Source: Mytilus edulis (Eukaryota; Mollusca; Bivalvia; Mytilida; Mytilidae). From it: a stretch of 64,000 nt of DNA. The notes beneath the pieces were generated by a model. The model ran no database searches and was not told the origin of the DNA. It saw only the letters and a program-made list of their open reading frames with translations. The DNA lies in NCBI RefSeq assembly GCF_963676685.1, contig NC_092344.1:43406589-43470588 (forward strand), given 5' to 3'. Position numbers and translations under genes: made by a program. Below are positions 10,339-21,870 of the stretch, in pieces (position 1 is the stretch's first letter; every line of letters starts with the position of its first letter).

Positions 10339-13300
10339 GTAAGCATATGTTATATTAATTTATGCTAATTTTAATAATGTATGTATATCAAAGAATTATA
10401 GAACTATAGCTAATGTTCGAAATGTTTTATAAAATTACTTTATTACCATTATAAATAGTATAAGTAGAACCACATGCAGCCGTGCAAGATTGCGAATTAT
10501 ATTACAGCACCATAAAGATGCCCCTGTAGTAAAAAAAACACAAAATAAAACCCCCAAAACAGCTGTTTAAACTTTGACCACAACTAAATCAAAGTGACAA
10601 ATTCAGAGAGCAAGATAATAAATGAGACTAGTATAACAAAAAATGCAACTACTACTGGGTCTACATGTAATGATGAGACAAGTTTTTTTTAAGATTTGAC
10701 CGAAAAAAGGTTATTTAAAAATCTGCAATCAAAAGTAAACAATTTAGTGGCTTCATTATAAAACCGTGCGGTAGTTTTATGAAAACATAATGATAAATAA
10801 AATGACTGATTAGGAAAATAGTCTTGTTAAGATATCTTGAACTTTTGGTCAACGATGTAGCATGTCTCTATATTTGTATAGCAAACAGACTCGTTTGATC
10901 CAAAATTAAAACATAAACGCAATATGTAAAATTGAGAAAGGAAATGGGGAATGTGTCAAAGCGACAACAACCCGACCATAGAGCAGACAACAGCCGAAGG
11001 CCACCAAAGGGTCTTCAATGTAGCGAGAAACTCCCGTACCCGTAGGCGTCCTTCAGCTGGCCCCTTAAAAATATGTATACTAGTACAGTGATAATGGACG
11101 TCATACTAAACTCCGAATTATACACAAGAAATTAAATTAAAAATCAAACAAGACTAACAAAGGCCAGACGCTCCTGACTTGGGACAGGCGCAAAATTGCG
11201 GCGGGGTTAAACATGTTTATGAGATCTCAACCCTCCCCCTATACCTCTAGACAATGTAGAAAAGTAAACGCATAACAATACACATATTAAAATTCAGTTC
11301 AAGAGAAGTCCGAGTCCGATGTCAGAAGATAAAACAAAAGAAAATAAATAATGTACATGTATAATACCACAGAGATATACCTTCACCATACAATACATCA
11401 TTGTTTTATACGGTCTTATTCAAGATGACAAGTCTTGCTTTTTATAGCTGAGCAAATATAAAAACAAAAACTATTTTCCCTCTTTTGTAGTGATACAGTC
11501 GAAAATATAGCACATACAAAGCAGGCTGTGCACAAGAAGACGATAGAAAGAAGTAAGTTCAAAGAGCCACTTCATCGCGTATTATTCCTTTTTCAGTTTG
11601 TTTGCTCACCCAGGGGACTATTTGTTTTAATTGAAAATCGTCTTTAAATTCGTTTGGAAAAATAATAAGGGAGGTCTTCTTTATAAAAAGAAGAATAGCA
11701 ACCTTTTTTATGTGTGTAATCTTAGTGCATATAGATATAGGAAGATGTAGTATGAGTGCCAATGAGACAACTCTCCATCCAAATAACAATTTATAAAAGT
11801 AAACCATTATAGGTCAAGGTATACGGCCTTCAACATAGAGCCTTGGCTCACACCGAACAGTAAGCTAAAAAGGGCACCAAAAATTAGTAAAGTGAAACCA
11901 TTCAAACGGGAAAACCAACGGTTTAATCTATATAAAAATATATGCATGAACCTGACTTATATCGTTTTCGAATTATTAACATGTAGCTCCGTGCTGTTAT
12001 AATACTTAGCATTAATATGATTTGAAATACTCATAAAAATATCGTACATAACGTTGATGTATCAAATCGATATCGAAATACAGCGGCAAGTATTACAGTA
12101 TAGAACAGAATGTTTTCATCTCATACCTACAACGTGCCGTGGGGGAGCACAAAAAGAAAGAGGAACGGTCCTGGGGTTGAAAGCCCCCTTTTTATTTGAC
12201 GAACAATGCCTTTGAATAGGGACATATGATTGAACTTTCGGTCCTTTTAAAAATGGATGGAACCAGTCCCTGACCTGCTTGCCTTTAGTAACATTAAGCA
12301 CTTTTGGAAATGGAGTTGTGTGGCAATGTGTTTTACTGGATTGAACCAACTTTATACCCCAATTCAAATGCATTGATGATCTTAAAAGGAGGGTTCCAAC
12401 CCCGAACCCCCCTCTTTTCGATCCAACACTGATATGCCTGCACTATGTCTAGAACCTATAAAAAAGAAGATGTGGTATGATTGCCAATGAGACAACTCTC
12501 CACAAGAGACCAAATTAACACAGAAACTAACAACTAAAGGTCACCATACGGCCTTCAACAATGAGCAAAGCTCATACCGGATAGTCAGCTATAAAAGGCC
12601 CCGAAATGGCAAATGTAAAACATAGTCATATGTAACGCTCAGTTATGTTTCATGTTTTCTCCTTTCGGTAAAGTGTTGTTGACAGTTTTAAGATAGTGTA
12701 TAGTGTATCTTTTTTGTGAACACCTTTTCTTAACTTGGAGCTTGACATTGTACAGATATTTTTTTTTAAAGCTGTATATTGATTCAATAAGTCTTTTCTT
12801 TCTTCTTTTTATTTGTTTTGGCGCTTTTTCATCATCTCAATAACATATATTCCCAACTCATCTATTCATATTCCAAAATTGAACAGAAATAAACGATGAC
12901 AATGGATCAGACTGATTGTAATAAGTGGATTGTCTAATGTGAATCAACATACCACATCATGAACTAATACAAAGCTTTGTGTATTTTTTAGTCGGACCAA
13001 GAAGACAGCGATTCAAGATAGAGTATGATACAGTGGAGAACGTAGACAGGGCAGGGAATGAGTAAGTCTAGTTTATCTTTATACAAATATATAATATGAG
13101 ACAATATCAAATTCAAGTCTATGTAAAAAAAAAGAAGTCCAAAACCATAAATTACAGCAAAATATACCGTATTACCTCACCCTTACGACATATTTTCGAC
13201 CAATGACCGTAAGGGGCGCTGTAATTATTCGAGTTAAAGCAAGAGACACTGATACATAAACTATTTCCTTACTTACTAACATACCTCCAGCACAGAACAG

Positions 13301-16300
13301 ACGAAAAAATCAGGCAAACTAACACAATGCCATCGGGTACACATACACAAATGTAGATACAATATCTAATAACTTAATTAATAGAAATATAAGAAGATAG
13401 GAAATGCTTGATTATTATGGTAAACTGGTACTACCTTGTAATTAGACTGGAATTCATTGCGTTACACAGGCAAACATATTAGGTTATCCTCTAAAAACTA
13501 AATATGGTTTTGTATTCGTATTCGTATTGTCACCACTTCAGAAACATAAATGAAGAATGACCATACTTAATGTTTTAATGGGTTAGTAAATGTAGCCACT
13601 ATTTGCTGATATAATAAGAGTCCATTTCTATACAACTGATTTATGTAGAAAAAAAATGACGTAATGTACTAGTATCATGTTTAAGAAGCGGTATTTTTAT
13701 GTAGCGAATCGCTATAAATTACAGATAGAACAAAAATAAAACATTATTTCAGATTGCTTGCCAACTGGAAGTGTTTAGTTAAAGAAAAAGGGGAAGCAAT
13801 CCAAACAACCTGCAACAAACTACAAAACATGCAACCAAGCAAACTTTCCGAGAATAGGCTCAGGCAAGAAATAGAGCAATGGATCGATTTTAAAAAGGCT
13901 GACAGACATGTTATGAAGCGATGCATGCACAATCTACAAATTTCCATGAAAGATAGGCTGCATTACTTAAGGAAACAGAAACAGTTTCTTCTTGATAAAC
14001 AGCAAACCCTAAAAAATGTTTACAAAACAATTGAAAAGAGCAACCGCTCAAGAATTCCAAATCCTTTCCACAAATTCATTCTTGACGTCAAACTCGAACA
14101 TTACCAACTTTTCAACGAGGAACTTCTGATATCATCTTATGGTAGCACAAACAAGTATAAAAGACGAATGATCGAAGCCAACACTGTCATTATTGGTGAC
14201 ACCAGGTTATATTTTGGGAAAACTGGTAGAACACACGTGATGACACCAATTCATGAAAACAAACTAGAATCTGACAAGTGCATTACAGGCGAGTGTGTTG
14301 ACTCTTGCTGCACATGCCGTAGGTCCGATTCAGAACTTGGTTTCGTGAATCATGAATTTGAAATTGAGTGTAATATGTTTGAACCATCTATAGAAAGCAA
14401 GGAAATTAAAAAATATTCTAGAAAGGAGGAGACACAAATGAACGAGCTCCAAAAGCATGCTAAGAGCTTGAAAATTCCTGTTCCTGTAAAACTGCCACAA
14501 TTGCTAGCTTACAAGAAAATGAAATACAAGGAAAAGTCACCCTCTACTCCAGTAAAACTACCACTACTTCTACCTAACAAGAAAATGAAATACGTTGAAG
14601 ATTCGTACTCCGAGACTCTAAAACGGCAACCATTGTTACCAAACAAGAAGTTAATATACGCTAAAGAACTATCTGACACTACTCTTAAACTACCACCAGT
14701 GTTACCTGACAAAGAGAAAACATGCATGCAAGAACACCCCTTCACTTATCGCCCTGGTACTCCAAAACTGCTTCCACCATTAAAGAACTTGCCACAAAAC
14801 ATCAAAAAGACAATATTTCTAAACAAGATCAAGGATGAAAAGAAAGATAAAAGTAAAGATATGTCGACAGAATTAATGTCTAAACCAGCACCACAGCAAC
14901 CAGCTGATACAACAGCTTCCAATGAAAATTTAGATATGAGCCCAAAATTAGGTTCTAAAAGGCCAAAATGGAAAAATAAGTATAAAACTTTTTGGCTGCA
15001 AAAGAGATCTCGTAAAAATTACTACAAGAATGAAGAAAAGCAAATAGACAGAGCAAAACCAGACAGATACCCAGAACCAGATAAAATTCATACATTGCCA
15101 CAAAATATGAAAGAGACATCCATTGTAAAAAAGATCAGGTATGAAATGAAAGGGAAAAGTAAAGTTATTCCTACGCAATCAACGTCTATATCAGCTCCAC
15201 AGAAAACTGCTGAGACAACAACAAACAGTGAAACTTTTGATATGAACTCAGAATTAGCTTTGAAAAGGGTAAAGTGGGAAAATAAGTTTCCAACTTTTAG
15301 GCTGCAAAAGGCATCTGGTAAAGATTGCCACATCTCTGAGAGAAAATACCGATTTTCCAGGCTGCATAAGTCATCTGGTAAAAATTGCTATATACCTAAA
15401 AGCAAAAGTGATAAAGGAAGCAACATCGTTATTGAAAAATATTGTACCACAAGAACACAAAAAAGGAAAGTCAAAAAGCAAACAGAAATAGAATTACCGG
15501 ACAACTACCCAGTACCAGATCAAATTCATACTTGGCCACAAAATTTGAAAAAGATATTAATTGTAAAAAAGGTGAGGAATGAAAAGAAAGATAACAGTGA
15601 AGTTGTGAGATCAATGCCTTTATCAGCACCAGAGCAGACTGATAAAACAACAGCATTCAATAAAATGTATAAATCAGAACCAGAGCAGGCCGATGTGACA
15701 ACAACATTCACTAAAATGTCTAAATCAACAAAACAACAGACCGATAGGACAACAACTTCCAATAAAATGTCTAAATCAGCACAACAAGAAGCTGATGAGA
15801 CAACAGCTTCAAATAAAATGTTTAAATCAGCTCCACAGCAGATCGATGAAACAAAAGCTTCCAATAAAATGTCCAAACCAGCAACAGATCAGACTGATAA
15901 GACAACAGCTTTCAATAGAATGTCTAAATCAACACAACAGCGGGACGATAAAAGACCCGCTTCGAATGCAATTTTAAATACCACAAGAAAACAAAATTGG
16001 AATGTCGGAAAACAAACAAAAAGAGAAAAACTGCAGAGCTGTTTAGAACTAGACCAAACTTCAATGGATATTGAAGTGGATGATAAATATCCAACTGAAG
16101 ACATCTTTCACAAGCTGGATGAAAGCGAACTGATAGGGTTTTATCAGGTGCAAGAAAAAGATCTGTTTCCTGTCATCGAAAATATGAGTGACAGCAAAGT
16201 GATAGAATTGTTCAAGAAACTGCACGACCAGCATATTGCAGTCATTCAAAGTATAAGTACTACCGTAGATGACACTCAGAGCTCGAGCTCAGGCAGTACA

Positions 16301-16594
16301 ATAGATGATTTCCAAGATGCAAGAGAAAATGATGGAACATTGAAAACATTTGTTAAAAAACTTATTCCAGATTGCATAACAAACGGTAACCAATGTCAAC
16401 CAACAGAAACTCTTTCTTCGAATTGGCAAATTATAAAAATCCGCTCTGGAACGAATATGAAAACACAATATATTCCTATGCCACTTTCACAATTTATTCC
16501 TATGCCACCAAATTCACCAAAACCAAAATCATCAAACGTCAGACGTAAACGATATGGCCGAAAGGATGAAAATAACAATTCATCAGAATCTTAA
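10145..16594 (+). CDS. Four-exon gene, ~1055-aa repetitive basic protein, function unknown
   Basis: Join 10145-10338, 11491-11552, 12992-13061 and 13753-16594. All three introns are GT-AG with compatible phases, and the total is 3168 nt, divisible by three. I recognise no known domain. Visible features: a basic N-terminus; a probable helical/coiled-coil stretch at residues ~139-205; a Cys cluster CITGECVDSCCTC at ~285; Pro/Leu/Lys repeats (LPxLLPNKKMKY) at ~355-435; three ~80-110-residue modules with PQNxKK, SAPQQ and KWxNKxxTFxLQK; a 17-residue tandem array (KMSKSxQQxDxTTAxN); and a C-terminal SQFIPMPPNSPKPK motif. No signal peptide or membrane segment is seen, so it is probably intracellular. 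A tttttcag just upstream of the start (10130-10137) means this exon could be internal and the true start further left. Confidence 0.72.
10934..11300. repeat. Dispersed repeat, family A, in intron 1
   Basis: Reverse-orientation copy of the 5449-5820 family (gaaatggggaatgtgtcaaa, gacttgggacaggcgc, gcggggttaaacatg). It lies between exons 1 and 2. Confidence 0.8.
11491..11552 (+). CDS. Exon 2 of the repetitive-protein gene
   Basis: Acceptor tcttttgtag, donor gtaagt. Encodes DTVENIAHTKQAVHKKTIER. The phase (one base in, one base out) fits exons 1 and 3. DTVEN recurs in exon 3, hinting at a small internal duplication. Confidence 0.7.
11741..11945 (+). repeat. Dispersed repeat, family C, in intron 2
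   Basis: Contains ataggaagatgtagtatgag, ttggctcacaccgaaca and aaacgggaaaaccaacgg. Matching copies lie at 40935-41140 (reverse) and 56098-56310. It is related to family B at its 5' end. Confidence 0.8.
12463..12625 (+). repeat. Dispersed repeat, family B, in intron 2
   Basis: Carries gaagatgtggtatgattgcc and ggtcaccatacggccttcaa through ctataaaaggccccgaaatg. Confidence 0.8.
12992..13061 (+). CDS. Exon 3 of the repetitive-protein gene
   Basis: Acceptor gtattttttag, donor gtaagt. Encodes GPRRQRFKIEYDTVENVDRA then GN. Two bases in and two out match the neighbouring exons. Confidence 0.7.
13753..16594 (+). CDS. Exon 4 (terminal, 2.8 kb) of the repetitive-protein gene
   Basis: Acceptor ttatttcag at 13744-13752; the first base completes a Glu codon and the frame stays open for 946 codons to TAA at 16592-16594. 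An open frame this long in AT-rich DNA, in phase with three upstream exons, is strong evidence of a real gene. Six 51-nt repeats lie at 15662-15967 and larger modules at about 14771-15003, 15068-15309 and 15505-15661. Confidence 0.88.
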
Positions 16595-16711
16595 AAAGCA
16601 ATAATATTCTGATTGTTTGATACATTTACGCTTCATATTTTCAGAAGAAGATATTTAGTGGAGACCTCCAGTTGTAAGAGATATTGCAGGAAAAATGTTG
16701 AAAAGTCATAA

Positions 16712-16717
16712 AATAAA
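16712..16717 (+). terminator. Candidate polyadenylation signal of the repetitive-protein gene
   Basis: AATAAA lies about 120 nt after the TAA stop codon, the first such signal downstream. Confidence 0.5.
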
Positions 16718-18144
16718 ATCTGATTGTGTCATACATTCTCAAAAGACTATCTTTGGTGCAGAGATGTTAGCACAGTTTGATAGACTCAGGTGACTCGCTG
16801 TAAATGTACAATTTTCATAGTCTGTTTGGCAAAAGAGGGCTAAAACATGCATGGTTCAATGACCATTGAAATTGTAGAGTGGCAAAAATATAAAAAATGA
16901 AATATCCATTATAAAATAGCAAATTGAATATATATAAAATATCAATAGCAATAGAAAGACAATCATAATGCATATGTGTACATACTTTTTTTTGTAAATG
17001 AAATAATTAAAAAACAATTCATTTTTGTCAATGTGTCATACTCCATTGCACAACCTAAATATCGTAATATTTCATTGGAAATCTAACATTAAGAAAAATA
17101 ATGATAGCACGATACAGCTTATGAGCCACTTACATTAAAACTTACATTGCATGTAGGTTAACATTCAATTTGATTGACTGGAATGCAACTCTCTATTCAA
17201 AGTGTTGTGCTATTTCGTGGTAGTCAGTATTACTTTATTGGTAGAGGAAGCCCAGAGAGAAACACCGACCATTGGTAGGAAAACTGACAATCCAATTCAA
17301 TTAAGATAAGAGTCAAGCTCACCTCCCACACGCAAGTTTGCCACTCACAACCTCAGTGTGATGAGCTAATGATACAGTAATTTGAACCGTGTAATTTGAC
17401 TTCTTAAGATCAAGGAACAGTAAATGGGCTATGTCACAGATTTTGATAAAATTTTGCATACAACCTTGGCTTGTTGAACTACAACTGAAAATTGAAAAAA
17501 TATTGAATTTCATTTTTGGTGAATATTTGTTTAGAAAGCACATAAAATCAGCGAAAAATAAGTCTTAAAATCGTCAATTTGTAGTCAAAATTTTGGCAAA
17601 TTCTGTGCCATAGCCCATTCACTCTTCCTTGACCATAAAGCACTCACCAACCAAAGCCCCTCTACAGGTATAAATAAGAGTGCACACACTGTAATATTTT
17701 GCCTTCTTTACTGACCATTGATTTTGATGTTGAAAATCCTAAATATAAAGCTTTATTACAAGAACATGTACCACATAAACTTAACATAAGCCAAGACAAT
17801 GAGGTCAAGGTCATATAAGCTAATGGGAAATCAATGTACACCTTGTCGAAATGCGCATCTGGTGCAAGAAAATTGATACCGTTAATTTTATTACAATCAT
17901 TCAACTCATCAAATAAAGTTGGCATATTGCTAATTGTTTCTAAGAAACAGACTTAACAAGGAAAAACCTAGCATTGATCTTGAAAATAAGGTCAAGGTCA
18001 GATGAACCATGCAGGAGAGACTTGTATGGTAGTAAATTACTTTAAGGAATAACTATACGATATTTTCGATTCTTTTTTTTATTTTACAACAGCATGTATT
18101 GATAAAATTGACAAACTGTTCATAACATAAAGGAAATCAGTGTA
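16718..18144. other. Intergenic; one probable dispersed repeat, no gene seen
   Basis: The stretch about 17690-18030 contains aaggtcatataagctaatgg, ttgtcgaaatgcgcatctgg and two aaggtca blocks, which look like a mussel dispersed repeat. Short minus-strand frames in it show no domain. Confidence 0.45.
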
Positions 18145-18450
18145 AAAGAGGGACCAAAGATACCAGAAGGACAGTCAAACTCATAATTCGAAAATATACT
18201 GACAATGCCATGGCTAAAAATGAAAAAGACAAACAGAAAAACAATAGTACTCATGACACAACATAAAAAAAACTAAAGAATAAGCAACACGAACTCCACC
18301 AAAAACTCAGTGAATTCAGGGGCTCCGGAAGGGTAAGCAGATCCTGCTACACATGTGGCACCCCGTCGTGTTGCTCATGTTACTAGTATTACAAATCCGG
18401 TGAATAGTCTAATTCGGAAGGTCACATTCATAAAAGGTAAGGGGATTGTA
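18145..18450 (-). repeat. 3' tail of a reverse-transcriptase retroelement (family E)
   Basis: Contains, on the plus strand, gaaaaagacaaacagaaaaa, ctccggaagggtaagcagat and cacattcataaaaggtaagg. The same tail follows RT fragments at 55130 and 62740, and tail-only copies lie at 20265-20425 and 24745-25050, so it appears to be the 3' UTR of the retroelement encoded at 18452-19970. Confidence 0.75.
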
Positions 18451-18451
18451 G

Positions 18452-18730
18452 TTACGACGTAAGAAACATATCCGATATCATCTGTGAAACGGTTATTCCA
18501 TAACGGTCAACCAACTCGTGATAGCGTCCGTAAAATTTACCAAGGGATGATTTCAACTTTACCATTTGGAACTCTTGGTTTGATAGCTTCCGTGTGAGCA
18601 GCAACCCTCTATTAAGAAAATCATGATAGGAAATACAAGCACGAGAATATCGTATCAATTGGGAGATATATACCTCGTATGCAAGTGCTGCTGGAATGTT
18701 GCAACTTAGAAATGGAAAGTTTACAATTAA
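18452..18730 (-). pseudogene. C-terminal part of a split reverse-transcriptase copy
   Basis: On the minus strand it reads IVNFPFLSCNIPAALAYE, VYISQLIRYSRACISYHDFL and FYGRYHELVDRYGITVSQ before a stop. This is the region after the polymerase core of the same RT family as 60388-60850. The upstream part, with the catalytic YIDD, lies at 19742-19970, separated by about 1 kb of another repeat. The copy is therefore broken by insertion and by frameshifts. Confidence 0.8.
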
Positions 18731-19741
18731 AATATGAATAAAGGCAACAGTAGTATACCGCTGTTCAAAACTCATAAATCTATGGACAAAAAACAAAATC
18801 GGGATAACAAACTAAAACTGAGGGAAACGCATTAGATATTAGAGGAGAACAACGACACAACATTAAAATGTAACACACACAGCAACGGACTAACTTAAAG
18901 CATTAGACAAAATCCAATGAGAATAACCAATATAACATCAAAACCAAATACATGAAGTTGGGATAGAAAAGTACCGTGACACGTCTTATAGTAATGTGAA
19001 TTCACACTCAAATATAGGAGAAAACAAACGAACAACACAACGGAAACACAACGTAAAAATGTTACACACACAGAAACGAACTATGATATAACAATGGCCA
19101 TTTTCCTGACTTGGTACAGGACATTTGTAAAGAAAAAAATGGTGGGTTGAACCTGGTATTGTGGCATGCCAAACCTCGCACTTTGATGGCATTGTTAAAT
19201 ATAACATTAAAATGACAACATAATAATACAGGACTACAATACAAATGAATAGGAGAACGTATTAGGCAAAGAAACACATGAATAATAGATAACAAAAGGA
19301 ATCAGGTTTAAAATTCATTACGTCAAAAACTCGCCTCGTCCAAACAAGAATTACCAGTGACGCCCAGATATAAAAGTTGGAAAGTCAAAACAAGGGTGGG
19401 GTACAAAGTTGTAAAGCTCTGAGGATCAAAAGTTGAAAAAGGTTGTGCCAAATACGGCTAGGGTTTTCTGCTTGTGATAAGAACATCCTTATTATATAGA
19501 ACAATTTATGCTATTGCAAACAGTAAATTTTATCAAATGAATATAAAAGATTTACATGATAAAACTGACGTCTTAACTAATTACAGAAAACAAAACCCGA
19601 ATACATAATACATTGAAGACCAACATAGAAAATAGACACGCCCGACTCAGTGAAAAACCAGGCCTGAACGCAAAAAGTAAACAATGACGTCACATACGAA
19701 CGAAATGGTGAAAAGGCACAATATTACGTCATGCGGACATT
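18731..19741. repeat. ~1 kb repeat insertion splitting a reverse-transcriptase copy (family F)
   Basis: Starts near aataaaggcaacagtagtat and contains acggaaacacaacgtaaaaa and gacttggtacaggacattt. Related blocks occur at 24000-24275 and 54890-55080. RT coding sequence resumes on either side, so this is an insertion (or two: 19330-19500 also contains family D sequence such as tgccaaatacggctagggtt). Confidence 0.65.
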
Positions 19742-19970
19742 TGAATCATCTCTTTTGTCATAAAGTTTTGTTTTCAACCGACCCTTATTGTCAATTTCTA
19801 GATGTAAGTGAAGATATGATTCCGATTTAACTGTATCATTATGTTGTATCCTTTATCTCTGGTTCGATGGGAAAGATGCGTTCAACATAGTCACCAAATT
19901 TTGAATTATTTAGTGAGAGAACATCATCTATATAGCTGAAAGTGAAGTTAAAGGATACTGCTAACTTCTT
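19742..19970 (-). pseudogene. Reverse-transcriptase core fragment with YIDD motif
   Basis: The reverse complement reads KKLAVSFNFTFSYIDDVLSL, then NSKFGDYVERIFPIEPEIKD, then after in-frame stops and a frame change ESYLHLHLEIDNKGRLKTKL and YDKRDD. The YIDD is the RT catalytic motif C. Because of the stops and the insertion at its 3' side it cannot encode a working enzyme. It joins logically to 18452-18730. Confidence 0.78.
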
Positions 19971-20264
19971 ATCTCTCTCTTACTAAGAACATATATCTAT
20001 ATTCTAATATTTTTTTAAGTAATAACTTAATATACATACATATAGATTAAAATATATATGTATATATATAGTCTTTGATCTGTATACGGTTGCCTATCCT
20101 CTAGACTCTTAATGACACAAGTATCTATATTTTGCTAATTCATTATAGGTTTAAACAAATGTTTTCAAGCATGTAATTAAAAGCATCTTTGGTTATATAT
20201 GTTTCAGCGAAAGAAGTTATAAATTCTTTTACAGTTTAAGTATTATTAAGAAAATTAGTAATTG

Positions 20265-20425
20265 CTGTAAAAGAGGGATGAAAGATACCAAAGGGACAGT
20301 CAAACTCATAAATCTAAAACAAACTGACAACGCCATGGCTAAAAATGAAAAAGACAAACAAACAACAGCACACATGACACAACATAGAAAACTAAAGAAT
20401 AAACAACACGAACCCCACCAAAAAT
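20265..20425. repeat. Family E retroelement tail, truncated
   Basis: aaagagggatgaaagatacc through gaataaacaacacgaacccc, without the remainder of the tail; it abuts the family D hairpin. Confidence 0.7.
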
Positions 20426-20427
20426 AG

Positions 20428-20895
20428 TTATCAAAGGTACCAGTATTATAATGTAATACGTCAGACTCGCGTTTCGTTTACATGATCAGTGACACTCATA
20501 TCACAAAAGTTATAAAAGCCAAACAAGTACAAAGTTGAAGAGCATTGAGGATAAAAAATTCCAAAAAGATTATGCCAAATACGGCTAAGGTTATTTATTC
20601 CTGGGATAAGAAACTCTTTAATTTTTCAAAAAATTAAAAGTTTTGTTAACAGGAAATTTACTGTTCACAAAATTTCGAATTTTTGAAATACTAAGGATTT
20701 TCTATCTCAGGCATAGATTACCGTAGCTGTATTTGGCAAAACTTTTAGGAATGTTGGTCTTCAATGCTCTTCAACTTCGTACTTTATTTGGCCTTTTTAA
20801 CTTTTTTGGATTCGAGCGTCACTAATGAGTCTTTTGTAGACGAAACGCGCGTCTGGCGTATATACAAAATTTAGTCCTGGTATCTATGATTAGTT
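20428..20895. repeat. Family D foldback: two arms in inverted orientation
   Basis: The left arm (tatcaaaggtaccagtatta ... tgccaaatacggctaaggtt) is the approximate reverse complement of the right arm (gtagctgtatttggcaaaac ... cctggtatctatga), centred near 20663. Each arm carries the gcgtttcgt / acgaaacgc core. Confidence 0.75.
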
Positions 20896-20984
20896 TATTT
20901 ATAGAAAGAACCACATCATTGATATTCAGTGCTAACTACTGGACTGGTGATATCCTCGGGGACGAAACGTCTACCAGCAGTGGC

Positions 20985-21870
20985 ATCGACACAGTGGTGC
21001 AAATAGTTATCGAAGGTACCAGGATTATAATTTAGTACGCCAGACGCGCGTTTCTTCTACATAAGACTCATCAGTGACGCTCATACCAAAAAAGTTATAT
21101 ACACCAAACAAGTACAAAGTTGACGAGTATTGAGGATCCAAAATTCCAAAAAAAAAAAAAATTGCCAAAAAAGGCTACGGTTATCTATTCCAGGGATAAG
21201 AAACTCCTTTTTTTCGAAAAATTAAAAGGAAATTTATAAAAATGACCACATCATTGATATTCATGTCAACACCGAAGTGCTGACTACTGTGTAGTGATTA
21301 TACTTATCAAAGATAAAAGGATTTAAATTTAGTATTTGCGCCAAACGCGCGTTTCGTCTACAAAAGACTCATCAGTGTAGCTGGTATAAAACAAATGTTG
21401 AAAGGCCAAATAAGTACGAAGTTGATAACTTTAATTTGAGGACTAAATAGTTATCAAAGGTACAAGGATTATAGTTTAGTACGCAAGACGGGCGTTTCGT
21501 TCACATAAGAACAATTACAAAGTTGAAGAGCATTGAAGATCCAAAATTCAAAAAAGTTGTGCCAAATACGGCTAAGGTAATCTATGCCTGGGATAAGAAA
21601 ATCCTTATTTTTTTCGAAAAATTCAAAGTTTTGTAAACAGGAAATTTATAAAAATGACCATATAATTGATATCCAAACATTCCTTAAAATTTTGCCAAAT
21701 AAAGCTTTAGTAATCTATTCCTGAGGTATTTCAAAAATTAAGAGTTTTGTAAACAGCTAATTTATAATTATGACCATATCAATGATAATTCATGTCAACG
21801 ATGTCATTCTGACTACTAGGCGTTTGATACCCTCGGGGAATAAAAACTCCACCAGCAAACTATTTTAAGA
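20985..21870. repeat. Head-to-tail family D repeats
   Basis: At least three further tandem, partial copies. Recognisable blocks are gacgcgcgtttc, gactcatcagtg, tgccaaatacggctaaggta and taccctcggggaataaaaac. It looks like a degraded tandem cluster of a ~350-400 bp unit. Confidence 0.7.

Noticed and set aside
12116-12373. 85-codon minus-strand frame in intron 2 of the repetitive-protein gene
   Set aside because: No recognisable domain, no splice partners, and inside a repeat-rich intron.
15526-15876. 116-codon minus-strand frame of Cys/Val-rich repeats
   Set aside because: It is the antisense shadow of the 17-residue repeat array of the 13753-16594 exon.
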